DNA of 64,000 nt from CALACW01 sp963627915 (GTDB lineage Bacteria; Bacillota; Clostridia; Oscillospirales; Acutalibacteraceae). A program made the translations under genes and the position numbers. The DNA lies in assembly GCA_963627915.1 (NCBI GenBank), contig CAVGCY010000012.1:30462-94461 (forward strand), in the 5' to 3' direction. Every line of letters begins with the position of its first letter. The stretch's first letter is position 1. This document shows, piece by piece, positions 50,531-60,055 of this stretch. Under the pieces are notes generated by a model. It saw only the letters and a program-made list of their open reading frames with translations. It was not told the DNA's origin and searched no databases.

Positions 50531-53098
50531 TTAATTCTGCGGTTCGTTCCCGTCCGAAACCGTTTCGCCGTCATTTGATTCGTCATCGTCGTTTTCCGCG
50601 TTTTCTCCGCGCTCAATACACGTCATTGTTACAACTCTGCGGTCGTCCTCTATCTTCATGACGCGTACGCCCTTGGACGGACGTGAAAATACGCTTATAG
50701 AATCCGAAGGGATTCTGATTATAATACCGTCGGACGAAATCAAAATAATATCCTCGTCTCCCGTTACTATTCTGACGGCCGCTACATCGCCGTATTCCGC
50801 GGTACGGTAATTTATAAGACCCAGACCGCCTCTGTTCTGAACTCTGTAATCGGTTATCTCGCTTCGTCTGCCGTAGCCCGTTTCGCTGACGGTAAGCACA
50901 TAGCGGTTTTCTTTTATAACGTCCGCTCCGGCAATTTCGTCGCCCTCTTTAAGAGTTATGGCTCTGACTCCGCGCGCCGTTCTGCCTATTACCCTTGCGT
51001 CATTTTCGTTGAAGCGGATACACATTCCCTTTCTGGTCGCAAGGAATATATCGTCCTCACCCGTTGTAGCCGAAACATGTATAAGCTCGTCGTCATCGTC
51101 AAGGGTTATTGCAATAACTCCGCTCTTTCTTATATTGCCGTAAACGGAAATTTCGCTTCTCTTTACAATACCCTTTTTAGTGAACATACAAAGATATTTT
51201 ATGCTCTCGTCATGTTCTCTCGGAACTCTGATAACGGCTGTTATTTTCTCTCCGCTTTCAAGAGGAAGGATATTTACAATATTCATACCCTTGCTGATAC
51301 GGCTGCCCTCGGCTATTTCGTACGCCTTGATACGGTATGTCTTTCCCTTTGAGGTAAAGAACATAACGTAGTCGTGTGTAGAACAATTTATAATTGTGTC
51401 CACAATATCGTCCTCGCGGCGCGTCATGCCCTTTATACCCTTGCCGCCTCTGCGCTGGCTCTTATATTCGTCCGCGGGCATACGCTTGATGTATCCCATT
51501 TCGGTCATTGTAAGAACGCAGTCCTCTACCGGGATAAGGTCCTCGATATCAACCTCGCCGGAAACGTTCTGAATCTCTGTTCTTCTGTCGTCTCCGAATT
51601 TATCCTTAATAACGGCAAGCTCGCTTTTTATAATTTCGAGAACCTTTTCTCTTGAAGAAAGAATTGCGCGGTACTCGTCTATTCTTGCCTTTAATTCAGC
51701 CATTTCGTCGTCTAATTTCTGTCTTTCAAGACCCGTCAGCTGTCCTAAACGCATCTGTACTATATGCGTCGCCTGAATCTCGTCAAAACCGAAGTTTTCC
51801 ATAAGAGCGGTTTTGCCCTCTCCGACGCTCTTTGAAGCCTTCAGAACGGCGATAACCTCGTCGATAATATCCAAAGCCTTTATAAGAGCCTCGACAATAT
51901 GCGCTCTGGCTTCCGCCTTTTTAAGTCTGAATGACGTTCTTCTCGTTATTACATTGCACTGATGGTCTATATAATATTCGAGTATCTGTTTTAAATTCAA
52001 TATTTTCGGCTCGCCGTTAACAAGAGCCAGAAGTATAACGCCGAACGTGTCCTGAAGCTGAGTATACGAATACAGCTGATTTAATACAACCTGGGGATTG
52101 GCGTCCCTTTTAAGGTCGATAACCATATTCATACCCTCGCGGTTAGAGTAGTCGTTGATATCGGAAATTCCCTCTATCTTCTTATCCTTTACAAGCTCCG
52201 CTATCTTCTCGATAAGACGCGCCTTGTTAACCTGATATGGAAGCTCCGTTACAACTATCTGATATCTGTCGTGCTTTCCCTCGACTATTTCGCACCTTGC
52301 TCTGACGGTTACCTTGCCTCTGCCGGTGGCGTACGCCGCTCTTATTCCGGAATAACCCATAATAATGCCTGCCGTCGGAAAGTCGGGTCCTTTAATATGC
52401 TCCATGATCTCGGGAAGAGCAGCGTCAGGATTATCCATAACGCAGTTTATTCCGTCGATAACCTCTCTTAAATTATGAGGGGGAATATTCGTCGCCATTC
52501 CTACCGCGATACCCGACGAGCCGTTTACAAGCAGATTCGGAAATTTAGAGGGCAGAACGACGGGTTCTTTAAGTCTGTCGTCGTAGTTGGGTATAAAATC
52601 AACCGTGTCCTCGTCTATATTTGAAAGCATTTCGAGAGTCATTTTACTCATTCTCGACTCTGTATAACGGTAAGCCGCCGGAGGGTCGCCGTCGACGGAA
52701 CCGAAATTTCCGTGACCGTCAACGAGCATATATCTCATTGAGAAATCCTGCGCAAGTCTTACCATTGCGTCATATACCGACGCGTCGCCGTGGGGATGGT
52801 AACGTCCGAGAACCGCGCCGACCGTGTCCGCGCACTTACGGTAACCCTTGTCGGGCATAAGTCCGTTTTCGTACATTGTATAAAGAATACGTCTGTGTAC
52901 GGGCTTAAGTCCGTCCCTTACATCGGGAAGCGCACGCGACGTTATAACGGACATCGAGTAGTCGAGAAATGATTTTCTCATTTCCTTATTTATATCGACG
53001 TTTATAATTTTACCCGCGTCCGAGCTGTCGACAACAGGTATATCGTCATCTCGAACCGTAAAATTATCATTGTCGAAAATGTTATTGTTATCGTCCAT
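50531..53098 (-). CDS. gyrA: DNA gyrase subunit A
   Basis: An 855-aa gyrase A. The catalytic Tyr lies in AAYRYTESRMSK, and the C-terminal domain has the GyrA box QRRGGKG, which separates it from ParC. In the quinolone region the sequence is HPHGDASVYDAM, with Ala at the position equivalent to E. coli Ser83 and Asp kept at position 87. The tail is acidic (NAENDDDESNDGE). It lies 21 bp after gyrB and shares its transcript. A weak GGTGA precedes the ATG. Confidence 0.97.
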   Translation of the reverse strand: MDDNNNIFDNDNFTVRDDDIPVVDSSDAGKIINVDINKEMRKSFLDYSMSVITSRALPDVRDGLKPVHRRILYTMYENGLMPDKGYRKCADTVGAVLGRYHPHGDASVYDAMVRLAQDFSMRYMLVDGHGNFGSVDGDPPAAYRYTESRMSKMTLEMLSNIDEDTVDFIPNYDDRLKEPVVLPSKFPNLLVNGSSGIAVGMATNIPPHNLREVIDGINCVMDNPDAALPEIMEHIKGPDFPTAGIIMGYSGIRAAYATGRGKVTVRARCEIVEGKHDRYQIVVTELPYQVNKARLIEKIAELVKDKKIEGISDINDYSNREGMNMVIDLKRDANPQVVLNQLYSYTQLQDTFGVILLALVNGEPKILNLKQILEYYIDHQCNVITRRTSFRLKKAEARAHIVEALIKALDIIDEVIAVLKASKSVGEGKTALMENFGFDEIQATHIVQMRLGQLTGLERQKLDDEMAELKARIDEYRAILSSREKVLEIIKSELAVIKDKFGDDRRTEIQNVSGEVDIEDLIPVEDCVLTMTEMGYIKRMPADEYKSQRRGGKGIKGMTRREDDIVDTIINCSTHDYVMFFTSKGKTYRIKAYEIAEGSRISKGMNIVNILPLESGEKITAVIRVPREHDESIKYLCMFTKKGIVKRSEISVYGNIRKSGVIAITLDDDDELIHVSATTGEDDIFLATRKGMCIRFNENDARVIGRTARGVRAITLKEGDEIAGADVIKENRYVLTVSETGYGRRSEITDYRVQNRGGLGLINYRTAEYGDVAAVRIVTGDEDIILISSDGIIIRIPSDSISVFSRPSKGVRVMKIEDDRRVVTMTCIERGENAENDDDESNDGETVSDGNEPQN

Positions 53099-53119
53099 TT
53101 ATATTCACCGTCATTCCGT

Positions 53120-55108
53120 TTAAATATCGAGATTCTGAACGTATTTCGCGTTCTTTTCTATAAATTCCCGTCTTGGCTCTACCCTGTCGCCCATTAAAAT
53201 CGAAAACGTTTCATCGGCTTCTATGGCGTCCTCGAGAGTTACGCGAAGCATCGTTCTCGTTTCGGGATTCATGGTAGTTTCCCAAAGCTGTTCGGAGTCC
53301 ATTTCACCAAGACCCTTATAACGCTGAGTATCGCAGCCCTGACCGAGTTCGGCAAGCTTTGCGTCGCGCTCCTCGTCGGAAAAGGCATAGAAATGCTTTT
53401 TGTTTTTCGTAATTCTGTAAAGCGGCGGCTGTGCTATATAAACATAGCCGTTATCTATGAGCGGGCGCATATATCTGAAGAAAAACGTAAGAAGAAGCGT
53501 CCTGATATGCGCGCCGTCAACGTCGGCGTCCGCCATTATGACTATCTTATGATATCTTAATTTGTTAATATCGAAATCCTCGTCGATTCCCGCGCCGAGA
53601 GCCAATACGACCGGCTCCAATTTATCATTGCCGAGAACCTTATCTATACGCACCTTTTCGACGTTGAGCATTTTACCCCACAGCGGCAGAATCGCCTGGA
53701 TATTTCTGTCGCGTCCGCCCTTTGCCGAGCCGCCCGCCGAATCTCCCTCAACTATGAATATTTCGGTGTTTTCGGGGTTTTTATCCGTACAGTCGGCAAG
53801 CTTTCCGGGCAGAGAATTTCCGCTCAATGCCGTCTTTCGTCTGGCAACCTCTCTCGCCTTTCTCGCCGCTTCTCTCGCTCTGGACGCTTCGAGCGACTTA
53901 TTGAATATCATTCTGGCAACGGACGGATTTTCCTCAAAATACGTCGTCATTTTATCATAAAGCATTTTGGAAACTATCTGTTTAACGTCGGTATTTCCTA
54001 ACTTTGCCTTGGTCTGTCCCTCAAACTGAGCCTCTGTAAGCTTAACGCTTATAACCGCGACAAGTCCTTCTCTTACGTCGTCTCCGCTCAGCTTCTTATC
54101 CGCGTCCTTTAACAGATTATATTTTTTTCCGTAATCGTTAAATACCTTCGTAAGCGCGATTTTAAAACCGTCCTCGTGCGTACCGCCGTCGGTTGTCCTT
54201 ACATTATTCGCAAAACTCAAAATCGACTCGTTATATCCGTCGTTATACTGCATTGCGACCTCTGCGCTTCTGTCGCCGACAACGGCGGAAAAGTGCATGG
54301 GTTTATCCTGTATCGGAGTAAGTCCCGCGCTTTTTGTATTAAATTCGACAAAGCTCGAAATACCGCCCTCGTAGCAGTAAATTTCCTCAAACGGATTTTC
54401 ATCGTCTCTTAAATCGCTCAGCGTTATTTTAAGCCCCGCGTTTAAAAACGCCTGTTCGCGCAGACGTCTTTGAAGAACGCTTAATTCATATACGGTCGTT
54501 TCCGTGAATATTTCCGGATCGGCTTTAAATCTGACAAGCGTTCCCGTTTCGTCCGTATCGCCGATTATTTCAAGCTCCGAGGCTATATTGCCGCGCATAA
54601 ATTTCTGTTTATGAACATGACCGTCACGGGAAACCTCAACCTCGAACCACTCCGACAGGGCGTTTACAACGGACGAACCTACGCCGTGCAGACCGCCGGA
54701 AACCTTATATCCGCTGCCTCCGAACTTACCGCCGGCATGTAAAACCGTTAAAACGACCGTAACAGCCGGAAGTCCCTGCTGCTCGTTTATATCAACGGGG
54801 ATTCCTCGTCCGTTATCCCTGACCTCTATAATATCGCCCGGGAGAATATTAACCTCGATATGAGTACAGTATCCCGCAAGAGCCTCGTCTATCGAGTTGT
54901 CGACAATTTCATATACAAGGTGATGAAGTCCTTTGGGACCGGTTGAACCGATATACATACCGGGTCTTTTTCTTACTGCCTCCAGTCCCTCCAGAACCTG
55001 AATCTGATCCGCGCCGTATTTCTCATGAACAACGGTATCCATGACCTCGGTGCCGTCAGGCTCGGTTATAATGTCGATTTTGTTTTCAAGCTCGTCCAAA
55101 AAAAACAA
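53120..55108 (-). CDS. gyrB: DNA gyrase subunit B
   Basis: A 662-aa GyrB: GHKL ATPase domain (YEIVDNSIDEALAG, DNGRGIPV, GGLHGVGSSVVNAL), transducer with QTKAKLGN, and TOPRIM (IVEGDSAGGSAKGGRDR, IMADADVDGAHIRTLLLTFF). The start is uncertain. TTG 55108 lies close behind AAGGAAAGG, while ATG 55042 (MDTVVHEKYGAD) matches where many GyrB proteins begin but has GAGG almost touching it. I keep TTG 55108 because of the stronger upstream site. Confidence 0.96.
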   Translation of the reverse strand: MFFLDELENKIDIITEPDGTEVMDTVVHEKYGADQIQVLEGLEAVRKRPGMYIGSTGPKGLHHLVYEIVDNSIDEALAGYCTHIEVNILPGDIIEVRDNGRGIPVDINEQQGLPAVTVVLTVLHAGGKFGGSGYKVSGGLHGVGSSVVNALSEWFEVEVSRDGHVHKQKFMRGNIASELEIIGDTDETGTLVRFKADPEIFTETTVYELSVLQRRLREQAFLNAGLKITLSDLRDDENPFEEIYCYEGGISSFVEFNTKSAGLTPIQDKPMHFSAVVGDRSAEVAMQYNDGYNESILSFANNVRTTDGGTHEDGFKIALTKVFNDYGKKYNLLKDADKKLSGDDVREGLVAVISVKLTEAQFEGQTKAKLGNTDVKQIVSKMLYDKMTTYFEENPSVARMIFNKSLEASRAREAARKAREVARRKTALSGNSLPGKLADCTDKNPENTEIFIVEGDSAGGSAKGGRDRNIQAILPLWGKMLNVEKVRIDKVLGNDKLEPVVLALGAGIDEDFDINKLRYHKIVIMADADVDGAHIRTLLLTFFFRYMRPLIDNGYVYIAQPPLYRITKNKKHFYAFSDEERDAKLAELGQGCDTQRYKGLGEMDSEQLWETTMNPETRTMLRVTLEDAIEADETFSILMGDRVEPRREFIEKNAKYVQNLDI

Positions 55109-55201
55109 CGTCCTTTCCTAAAAGGGAGCATTTCCCCGCGGACAATAATCAAAGTCCGCGTTTTTATATTATTTAAATATACAAATTTATGATTATATGA
55201 T

Positions 55202-55474
55202 TTACAAGACTGACTGAAATTCCTTTTTTTCCAGTCTTTTAATCAAGGTTGACACGGCGGGCTGAGCTATATACACCCTCCTGCCGTTCTTTTTATCGTC
55301 CGTTACGGTAAACGACTTCGGCAGTTCGTCGGAAACATTTATAATAATTCCGTCTTTCTGCGCCTTATTCAGATAATCCCTCGTATTTTTCATGACGGTG
55401 GCGTTGTCGAGGTCGAATATTCCGATAATCGAATCCGTTTTGACAACCGTCGACTGTCCCAGATGAAGATACAT
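55202..55474 (-). CDS. remB: RemA/RemB-family regulator (DUF370)
   Basis: A 90-aa DUF370 protein, the YaaB/RemB position between recF and gyrB in Firmicutes. It starts MYLHLGQSTVVKTDSIIGIFDLDN as expected. RemA-type proteins are DNA-binding regulators of matrix and osmoprotection genes; the role of RemB is less clear. Its ATG directly follows the recF stop. An AT-rich gap of about 90 bp separates it from gyrB. Confidence 0.9.
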   Translation of the reverse strand: MYLHLGQSTVVKTDSIIGIFDLDNATVMKNTRDYLNKAQKDGIIINVSDELPKSFTVTDDKKNGRRVYIAQPAVSTLIKRLEKKEFQSVL

Positions 55475-56572
55475 TTACTTTAAAACCTTTCCCGACCGGA
55501 TATGAAACGTTTTTCCGGAGCATAACCTCATTACGCTCGACGGTTCGCAGCACGTTATCAGAACCTGTCTGTCCTTTATATTGTTAAGAATGTAATTCTG
55601 CCTTTTTACGTCAAGCTCACTCATAACGTCGTCAAGGAGTATTACGGGCTTTTCAAGCATAAATTCCGATAATATCTCCGCCTCGCCAAGCTTCATTGCA
55701 AGAGCCGCGCTTCTCTGCTGCCCCTGCGAAGCAAAGCTTCTCGCCGAAACGGAATTTATAAGAATTTCAACGTCATCCCTGTGAGCTCCCGCCGACGCGC
55801 AGCAGAATCTCCTGTCCTCGTTTTCGCATTTTTTCAAAAGCGATATATAATAATCCTTTGTCATCTCCGCCTTTTCCGTAAATCCGAAAGGCGTTTTTAT
55901 TTTATAAACAAGTTTCATTTCCTCCGTATTCGACGAAAGACCCGAGTAAATAACGGCGGTTTTATCATTAAGAGATTCGATATATTTTTTTCTTTCCGAG
56001 GCTATCATGCATGAAAATTCGGCAAGTCTGTCATTCCATATATCGAGCATTTCATAAAGCTCCGGATGATACTTCAAATCCTTTAAAAAAGAATTACGCT
56101 GTAATAATATCTTATTATATTCGCTTAAAACAGACGAATACCCGCTTTTTAACTGACACAGCGCAATATCGCAGAATTTGCGCCGTTCCGACGGCGAACC
56201 GCTGACAAGCGATAAATAAGACGGTGAAAATACGACGCTTGACAGAGAACCTATAAGCTCAGAATTTGACTTTTTTATGACGGAATTTAATTTAATCCTC
56301 TTGCTTTGAGAATAAACCAACGATATATCCTGTTCTCTCGACTGAGCGTAAAAATTAATGTTTATCTTTGAAAAATCAGAGCCGAATTTTATAAATTCCT
56401 TTTCTCTCGCCTTTCTGAAGCTCTTAAATCCTCCGCACAGCCACACCGATTCAAGAATATTTGTCTTACCCTGTCCGTTTTCTCCGAATATTATGTTTAC
56501 TCCGTCGTCAAATTCAAGCCCGGCGCTTTCTATATTTCTGAAATTTTGTAATGTTAAAGACGTAACCTTCAT
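55475..56572 (-). CDS. recF: DNA replication and repair protein RecF
   Basis: A 365-aa SMC-like ATPase with Walker A FGENGQGKTN, the signature ASQGQQRSAALAMKL, and Walker B PVILLDDVMSELD. It binds gapped DNA and acts with RecO and RecR. It overlaps the upstream S4-domain gene by 4 bp (56569-56572), so it is translationally coupled. Confidence 0.96.
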   Translation of the reverse strand: MKVTSLTLQNFRNIESAGLEFDDGVNIIFGENGQGKTNILESVWLCGGFKSFRKAREKEFIKFGSDFSKININFYAQSREQDISLVYSQSKRIKLNSVIKKSNSELIGSLSSVVFSPSYLSLVSGSPSERRKFCDIALCQLKSGYSSVLSEYNKILLQRNSFLKDLKYHPELYEMLDIWNDRLAEFSCMIASERKKYIESLNDKTAVIYSGLSSNTEEMKLVYKIKTPFGFTEKAEMTKDYYISLLKKCENEDRRFCCASAGAHRDDVEILINSVSARSFASQGQQRSAALAMKLGEAEILSEFMLEKPVILLDDVMSELDVKRQNYILNNIKDRQVLITCCEPSSVMRLCSGKTFHIRSGKVLK

Positions 56573-56817
56573 CTTTTTTTTATTATATAAACATTATTTT
56601 CATACTCGATTTTATCGCCGTCTCTTAATTTTCTGCCTCTTTGCAGACTTATTTCGCCGTTTACGTATATTTCGCCGTCTGCAATTAAAGTCTTGGCGTG
56701 ACCGCCCGTCTGCGCCGTACCGCACAGCTTGAGCGCGGAATCGAGTTTGATAAAATCCGTATCTATATATACTTCTTTTTCCTGTCGTTTTACGGCTTTT
56801 ACTTTAATAACCTTCAT
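56569..56817 (-). CDS. S4-domain RNA-binding protein (YaaA-like)
   Basis: An 82-aa S4 domain protein in the standard position between dnaN and recF. The core LKLCGTAQTGGHAKTLIADGEIYVNGEISLQRGRKLRDGD is a complete S4 fold. Bacillus YaaA is linked with ribosome assembly. It lies 7 bp after dnaN and overlaps recF. Confidence 0.92.
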   Translation of the reverse strand: MKVIKVKAVKRQEKEVYIDTDFIKLDSALKLCGTAQTGGHAKTLIADGEIYVNGEISLQRGRKLRDGDKIEYENNVYIIKKR

Positions 56818-56824
56818 ATTTTAA

Positions 56825-57928
56825 TCATCCGTTCAGCCTTACGGGCAGTATAAGATAGTTGTATGATTCTCCCGTTACCGGTACTATACACACCGGAGAC
56901 AGAGGATTGACTATCGTCATCAAAACCTCGTCGTCCTCGCTTGCTCTGAGAGCGTCGAGAATATACCTCGCCTGAATGCCTATGCACGTTTCATCTCCGT
57001 CTATCGAAACCTCTACCCTGTCGTTTGCCGAACCGAGTGCCGTTACGGCAGAAATTCTCGCCTCGTTGTTTCTGAATTCTATTTTCAGCGGAGCTTTGAA
57101 TCTGTCCGTTATTATAAGCGAAACGCGTTCCACGGATTCAATCATTTCTTTTGATTTTATTCTTATAACCGTATTTCTCTCGTTTGTAAGAATCGCCGTG
57201 TAGTTCATAAATTCGCCGTCAAGAAGCCTCGAAACTACCGTATATCCTTCGATATTAAATATAATATGCTGTCTGCCAAGTCCGATTTTTACGAAGTTAT
57301 CGGTATCGGGAATAAGCTTTATAACCTCCGCAAGCGTTTTTGCCGGTACTACGAAATTGATATTTTCTCCGTTATACTCTATAAATTCTTTTCTTATTGC
57401 AAGACGGTGAGCGTCTATCGCAACGAGTTTAAGTTCGCCAGGGGAAACTTCAAATTTTATACCCCTCATAATCATTCTGATATCGTTAAGAGAAACGGAG
57501 AATATGGTTTTTTTAACCATATCTTTAAGAACGGATTGTGAAACGTTCAGTTCCCTGCCGTTTATTATCGAAGGAAGCTCCGGAAAATCTTTTGGATTTA
57601 TTCCTGTCATGAAATATTCAATTTCTCCGCAGTATATTTTACATTGAAGCTTATCGTCGACCTCAAGGATAACATCCTCATAAGGTATATGCTTTATAAT
57701 GTCGCAGAAGGTACGGGCGTTTATTATCACCGTTCCTTCTTCGACAACGTTGGCTTCTATTACCGTGCTGATGCCTATTTCAAGGTCGTATCCCGTCATC
57801 TTAAGTCCGTTTTCCTGAGTTTTAAAAAGTATACCCTCCAGTACGGGCATGCTTGTTTTTGTAACGACCGCTTTTTGAACATTCAGAGCGGCTTCGCACA
57901 GCACGGACGTTTTGCAAATTACTTTCAT
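56825..57928 (-). CDS. dnaN: DNA polymerase III beta sliding clamp
   Basis: A 367-aa clamp with the three-domain repeat pattern; it begins MKVICKTSVLCEAALNVQKAV and ends in the usual VCIVPVTGESYNYLILPVRL. It encircles DNA and tethers the polymerase. AGGTGAG precedes the ATG. It is separated from dnaA by a 312-bp gap that looks like the replication origin. Confidence 0.97.
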   Translation of the reverse strand: MKVICKTSVLCEAALNVQKAVVTKTSMPVLEGILFKTQENGLKMTGYDLEIGISTVIEANVVEEGTVIINARTFCDIIKHIPYEDVILEVDDKLQCKIYCGEIEYFMTGINPKDFPELPSIINGRELNVSQSVLKDMVKKTIFSVSLNDIRMIMRGIKFEVSPGELKLVAIDAHRLAIRKEFIEYNGENINFVVPAKTLAEVIKLIPDTDNFVKIGLGRQHIIFNIEGYTVVSRLLDGEFMNYTAILTNERNTVIRIKSKEMIESVERVSLIITDRFKAPLKIEFRNNEARISAVTALGSANDRVEVSIDGDETCIGIQARYILDALRASEDDEVLMTIVNPLSPVCIVPVTGESYNYLILPVRLNG

Positions 57929-58240
57929 TTCGTCTCACCTGTTAAATATAATATCATTAAATATACTTTTATAGAAGCAGTTGCAGTAGGCTGTATTCAA
58001 ACTGTTCAAATCTTATGAATTTCCTTATTTTTCGGTACTTTAACCCTTTTTCTTTTAAACCTTCGGTACGAACAAAACGCGTTCAAAAACAGGAGTTTTG
58101 ATTTCCCTGTTTTTTACCTTTTTTTTACGGTTCAAAACTCAATGTTCAAAATCAAAACACGTTCAAAACTTTTCGGGTAAAAAAATAAGAAAAAAAACAA
58201 ATTTTTATTATTTTAACGAATAAAAACGTTCCGCCGTTTT
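57929..58240. other. probable replication origin (oriC) with TTTTGAAC repeats
   Basis: The dnaA-dnaN gap. No TTATCCACA box or close variant is present. Instead GTTCAAA(A) occurs at 58004, 58081, 58130, 58144 and 58161; in minus-strand sense these read TTTTGAAC or, at 58004, ATTTGAAC. Four of the five lie within 90 bp. An AT-rich stretch at about 58176-58222 next to the dnaA end could be the unwinding element. The repeats share six of nine positions with the standard box when read TTTTGAACA. Confidence 0.7.
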
Positions 58241-59644
58241 TTATCTTTCGTTTCTGAAATTGCTTATAAGAGAATGAATGCTCGACTTGTATGTCGGGTC
58301 TTTTTTTATTCTCTCCTCGACCATATCGATTGAATGCTTTATTGTGGAATGTTTTTTTCCTCCGAAATAACTTCCTATATTTTCAAGCGAAACGCCCGTG
58401 ACCTCTCTTATAATATATATGGCTTCGTTTCTTGCGTTCTTTATGTTAGCGTCTCTTTTTTCGGATGTTATATCCTCTTTTGTCGTGTCGTACTTATCGG
58501 CTATTTCCTCGATTATATCCTCGACTATTGCCGATACGGGGCGAGTGTCCGCCGCTATGTCTTTTATTATATCCTGAATAAGAGCCATCGTCGGTTCGAT
58601 TCCGTGAAGAGATTTCATTGCGGCTATCTTTTTTACCGTGCCCTCTATCTGTCTGATGTTGTCTTTTATTTTTTCGGCTATGTAATTTGTGATAGGCTGC
58701 GAGAGCTTAAGCCCCAGATCCTCCGCCTTTTTTATAACTATAGCCGTTCTCGTTTCGATATCGGGAGAATGAATATCCGCCGTCAGTCCGCTTTCAAAAC
58801 GTGTTTTGATTCGTTCGTCAAGATTTTCTATTTCCTTGGGAGGACGGTCTGATGTGAGAACTATCTGTTTTCCGTTGTTTACCAAATCGTTAAATGTATG
58901 GAAAAACTCCTCCTGAGTTGAAACCTTCTTTTTAATAAATTGAATATCGTCTATAAAAAGAGCGTCGACTTTTCTGTATTTATCCCTGAACGCCGCCATG
59001 TCTTTATTTGTAATACAGGCGATAAATTCGTTCATAAATTTTTCACTCGTAGTGTACAGAATATTGATTCCGGGATTTCTCTTTTTAAACTGGTCGCGTA
59101 TCGCAAGCATCAGATGAGTTTTTCCGAGCCCGCTTCTTCCGTATATAAACAAAGGATTATATACCGAGCCGGGAATTGACGTTGCAACTCTCCACGACGC
59201 GGCGTGCGCGTATTTGTTCGACTCCCCCACTATGAAATTATCAAACGTGTAGCTTGTCATGTAAGGAGTGAACGAGCTTTCCTCTTTGTTAAAAGTGTTT
59301 ATATCCGAAGTATACTCCCTTGGCTGTTCCGGCTTTGAAGTATCCTCCTTTACCGGCTCGGGAACGCTCTGCTCCTTCTTTTTTCTGTTTTCTATTTCCG
59401 GGTCTATTTCAAAATGAATGTCTATTTCAAATCCGAGTATTTCTTCAAATGCTTTTTTGAATGTATCCGCAAATTTGTTTTTCAGTATCGAATTTCTGAA
59501 GTCGTTGCATGATATTATGGTAACAGTCCCGTCGTCGTATCTTGCGCCGGAAATTGTCATTATCCACGACTTATATGAAGTTTCGGACATCGTTGACCTG
59601 CAGTAATCGCAGACGCTGTTCCATACTTCCTCAAAAGAATCCAT
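58241..59644 (-). CDS. dnaA: chromosomal replication initiator DnaA
   Basis: A 467-aa DnaA. Domain I is followed by a Pro/Glu-rich linker (about 88-125) and the AAA+ domain with Walker A GRSGLGKTH, Walker B ALFIDDIQF, arginine finger in IKTRFESG and sensor 2 in IRQIEG. The DNA-binding domain IV is unusual: its signature reads GGKKHSTIKHS (about residues 428-438) where most DnaA proteins have GGRDHTTV-x-HA, so the base-contacting Asp is Lys. The helix before it has NARNE in place of ARPRQ. Binding specificity may be changed. Promoter at 59820-59848. Confidence 0.96.
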   Translation of the reverse strand: MDSFEEVWNSVCDYCRSTMSETSYKSWIMTISGARYDDGTVTIISCNDFRNSILKNKFADTFKKAFEEILGFEIDIHFEIDPEIENRKKKEQSVPEPVKEDTSKPEQPREYTSDINTFNKEESSFTPYMTSYTFDNFIVGESNKYAHAASWRVATSIPGSVYNPLFIYGRSGLGKTHLMLAIRDQFKKRNPGINILYTTSEKFMNEFIACITNKDMAAFRDKYRKVDALFIDDIQFIKKKVSTQEEFFHTFNDLVNNGKQIVLTSDRPPKEIENLDERIKTRFESGLTADIHSPDIETRTAIVIKKAEDLGLKLSQPITNYIAEKIKDNIRQIEGTVKKIAAMKSLHGIEPTMALIQDIIKDIAADTRPVSAIVEDIIEEIADKYDTTKEDITSEKRDANIKNARNEAIYIIREVTGVSLENIGSYFGGKKHSTIKHSIDMVEERIKKDPTYKSSIHSLISNFRNER

Positions 59645-59819
59645 TAACCGTTGTCCTTTCCCTTTCGCGCCCTGTTGATTTAAAAGTATTTTTATCCGAA
59701 AATTGCGAAAAATCGTTTCGGGCGTATTAAAATCATGTTTTAGTATTCAGTTATGTTTTATTACTTTTACCGTAAAAACGTCTTATATCGCGTTTAAAAC
59801 GCATTTTCATACATAGTAC

Positions 59820-59848
59820 ATTTTAACACGATTTTTATAATTAATCAA
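59820..59848 (-). promoter_or_regulatory. sigma-A promoter of dnaA
   Basis: On the minus strand: TTGATT (59848-59843), 17-bp spacer, TAAAAT (59825-59820). The leader of about 165 nt contains a 13-bp palindrome that could serve autoregulation. Confidence 0.7.
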
Positions 59849-59969
59849 TACGCATACGAATAAAATATTAAAATATAAACTTTATTTAATTTTAATATTA
59901 ATTTTTTCGGCGCGTAATCCCCCCTGTTAATTTTTTTTCAATATTTATTTACTGCGGATTATTGTTTTC

Positions 59970-59998
59970 TTGACACTTTTATTTTGTTATGCTATCAT
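59970..59998 (+). promoter_or_regulatory. sigma-A promoter of rsmG
   Basis: Perfect TTGACA (59970-59975), 17-bp spacer, TATCAT (59993-59998), 57 bp before the rsmG start. Confidence 0.75.
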
Positions 59999-60055
59999 TC
60001 ATTTGAAAAATTATTATATTAAAATTGACATATATTGCCATAATGAGGTTTTTTA

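Larger units (their letters stand above)
59645..60055. other. AT-rich dnaA/rsmG divergent region
   Basis: 411 bp holding the divergent promoters of dnaA and rsmG. It contains a perfect 13-bp palindrome, GCGTTTAAAACGC (59790-59802), in the dnaA leader. The 59880-59960 part is extremely AT-rich. One weak DnaA-box match, TTATCCGAA, occurs near 59691. The rpmH-rnpA-yidC-mnmEG genes usually found here are missing. Confidence 0.7.

Noticed and set aside
59560..59568. TTATCCACG, eight of nine positions of the classical DnaA box
   Set aside because: It lies inside the dnaA coding sequence and encodes the common SWIM segment of domain I, so it is explained by the protein; no second copy is nearby.
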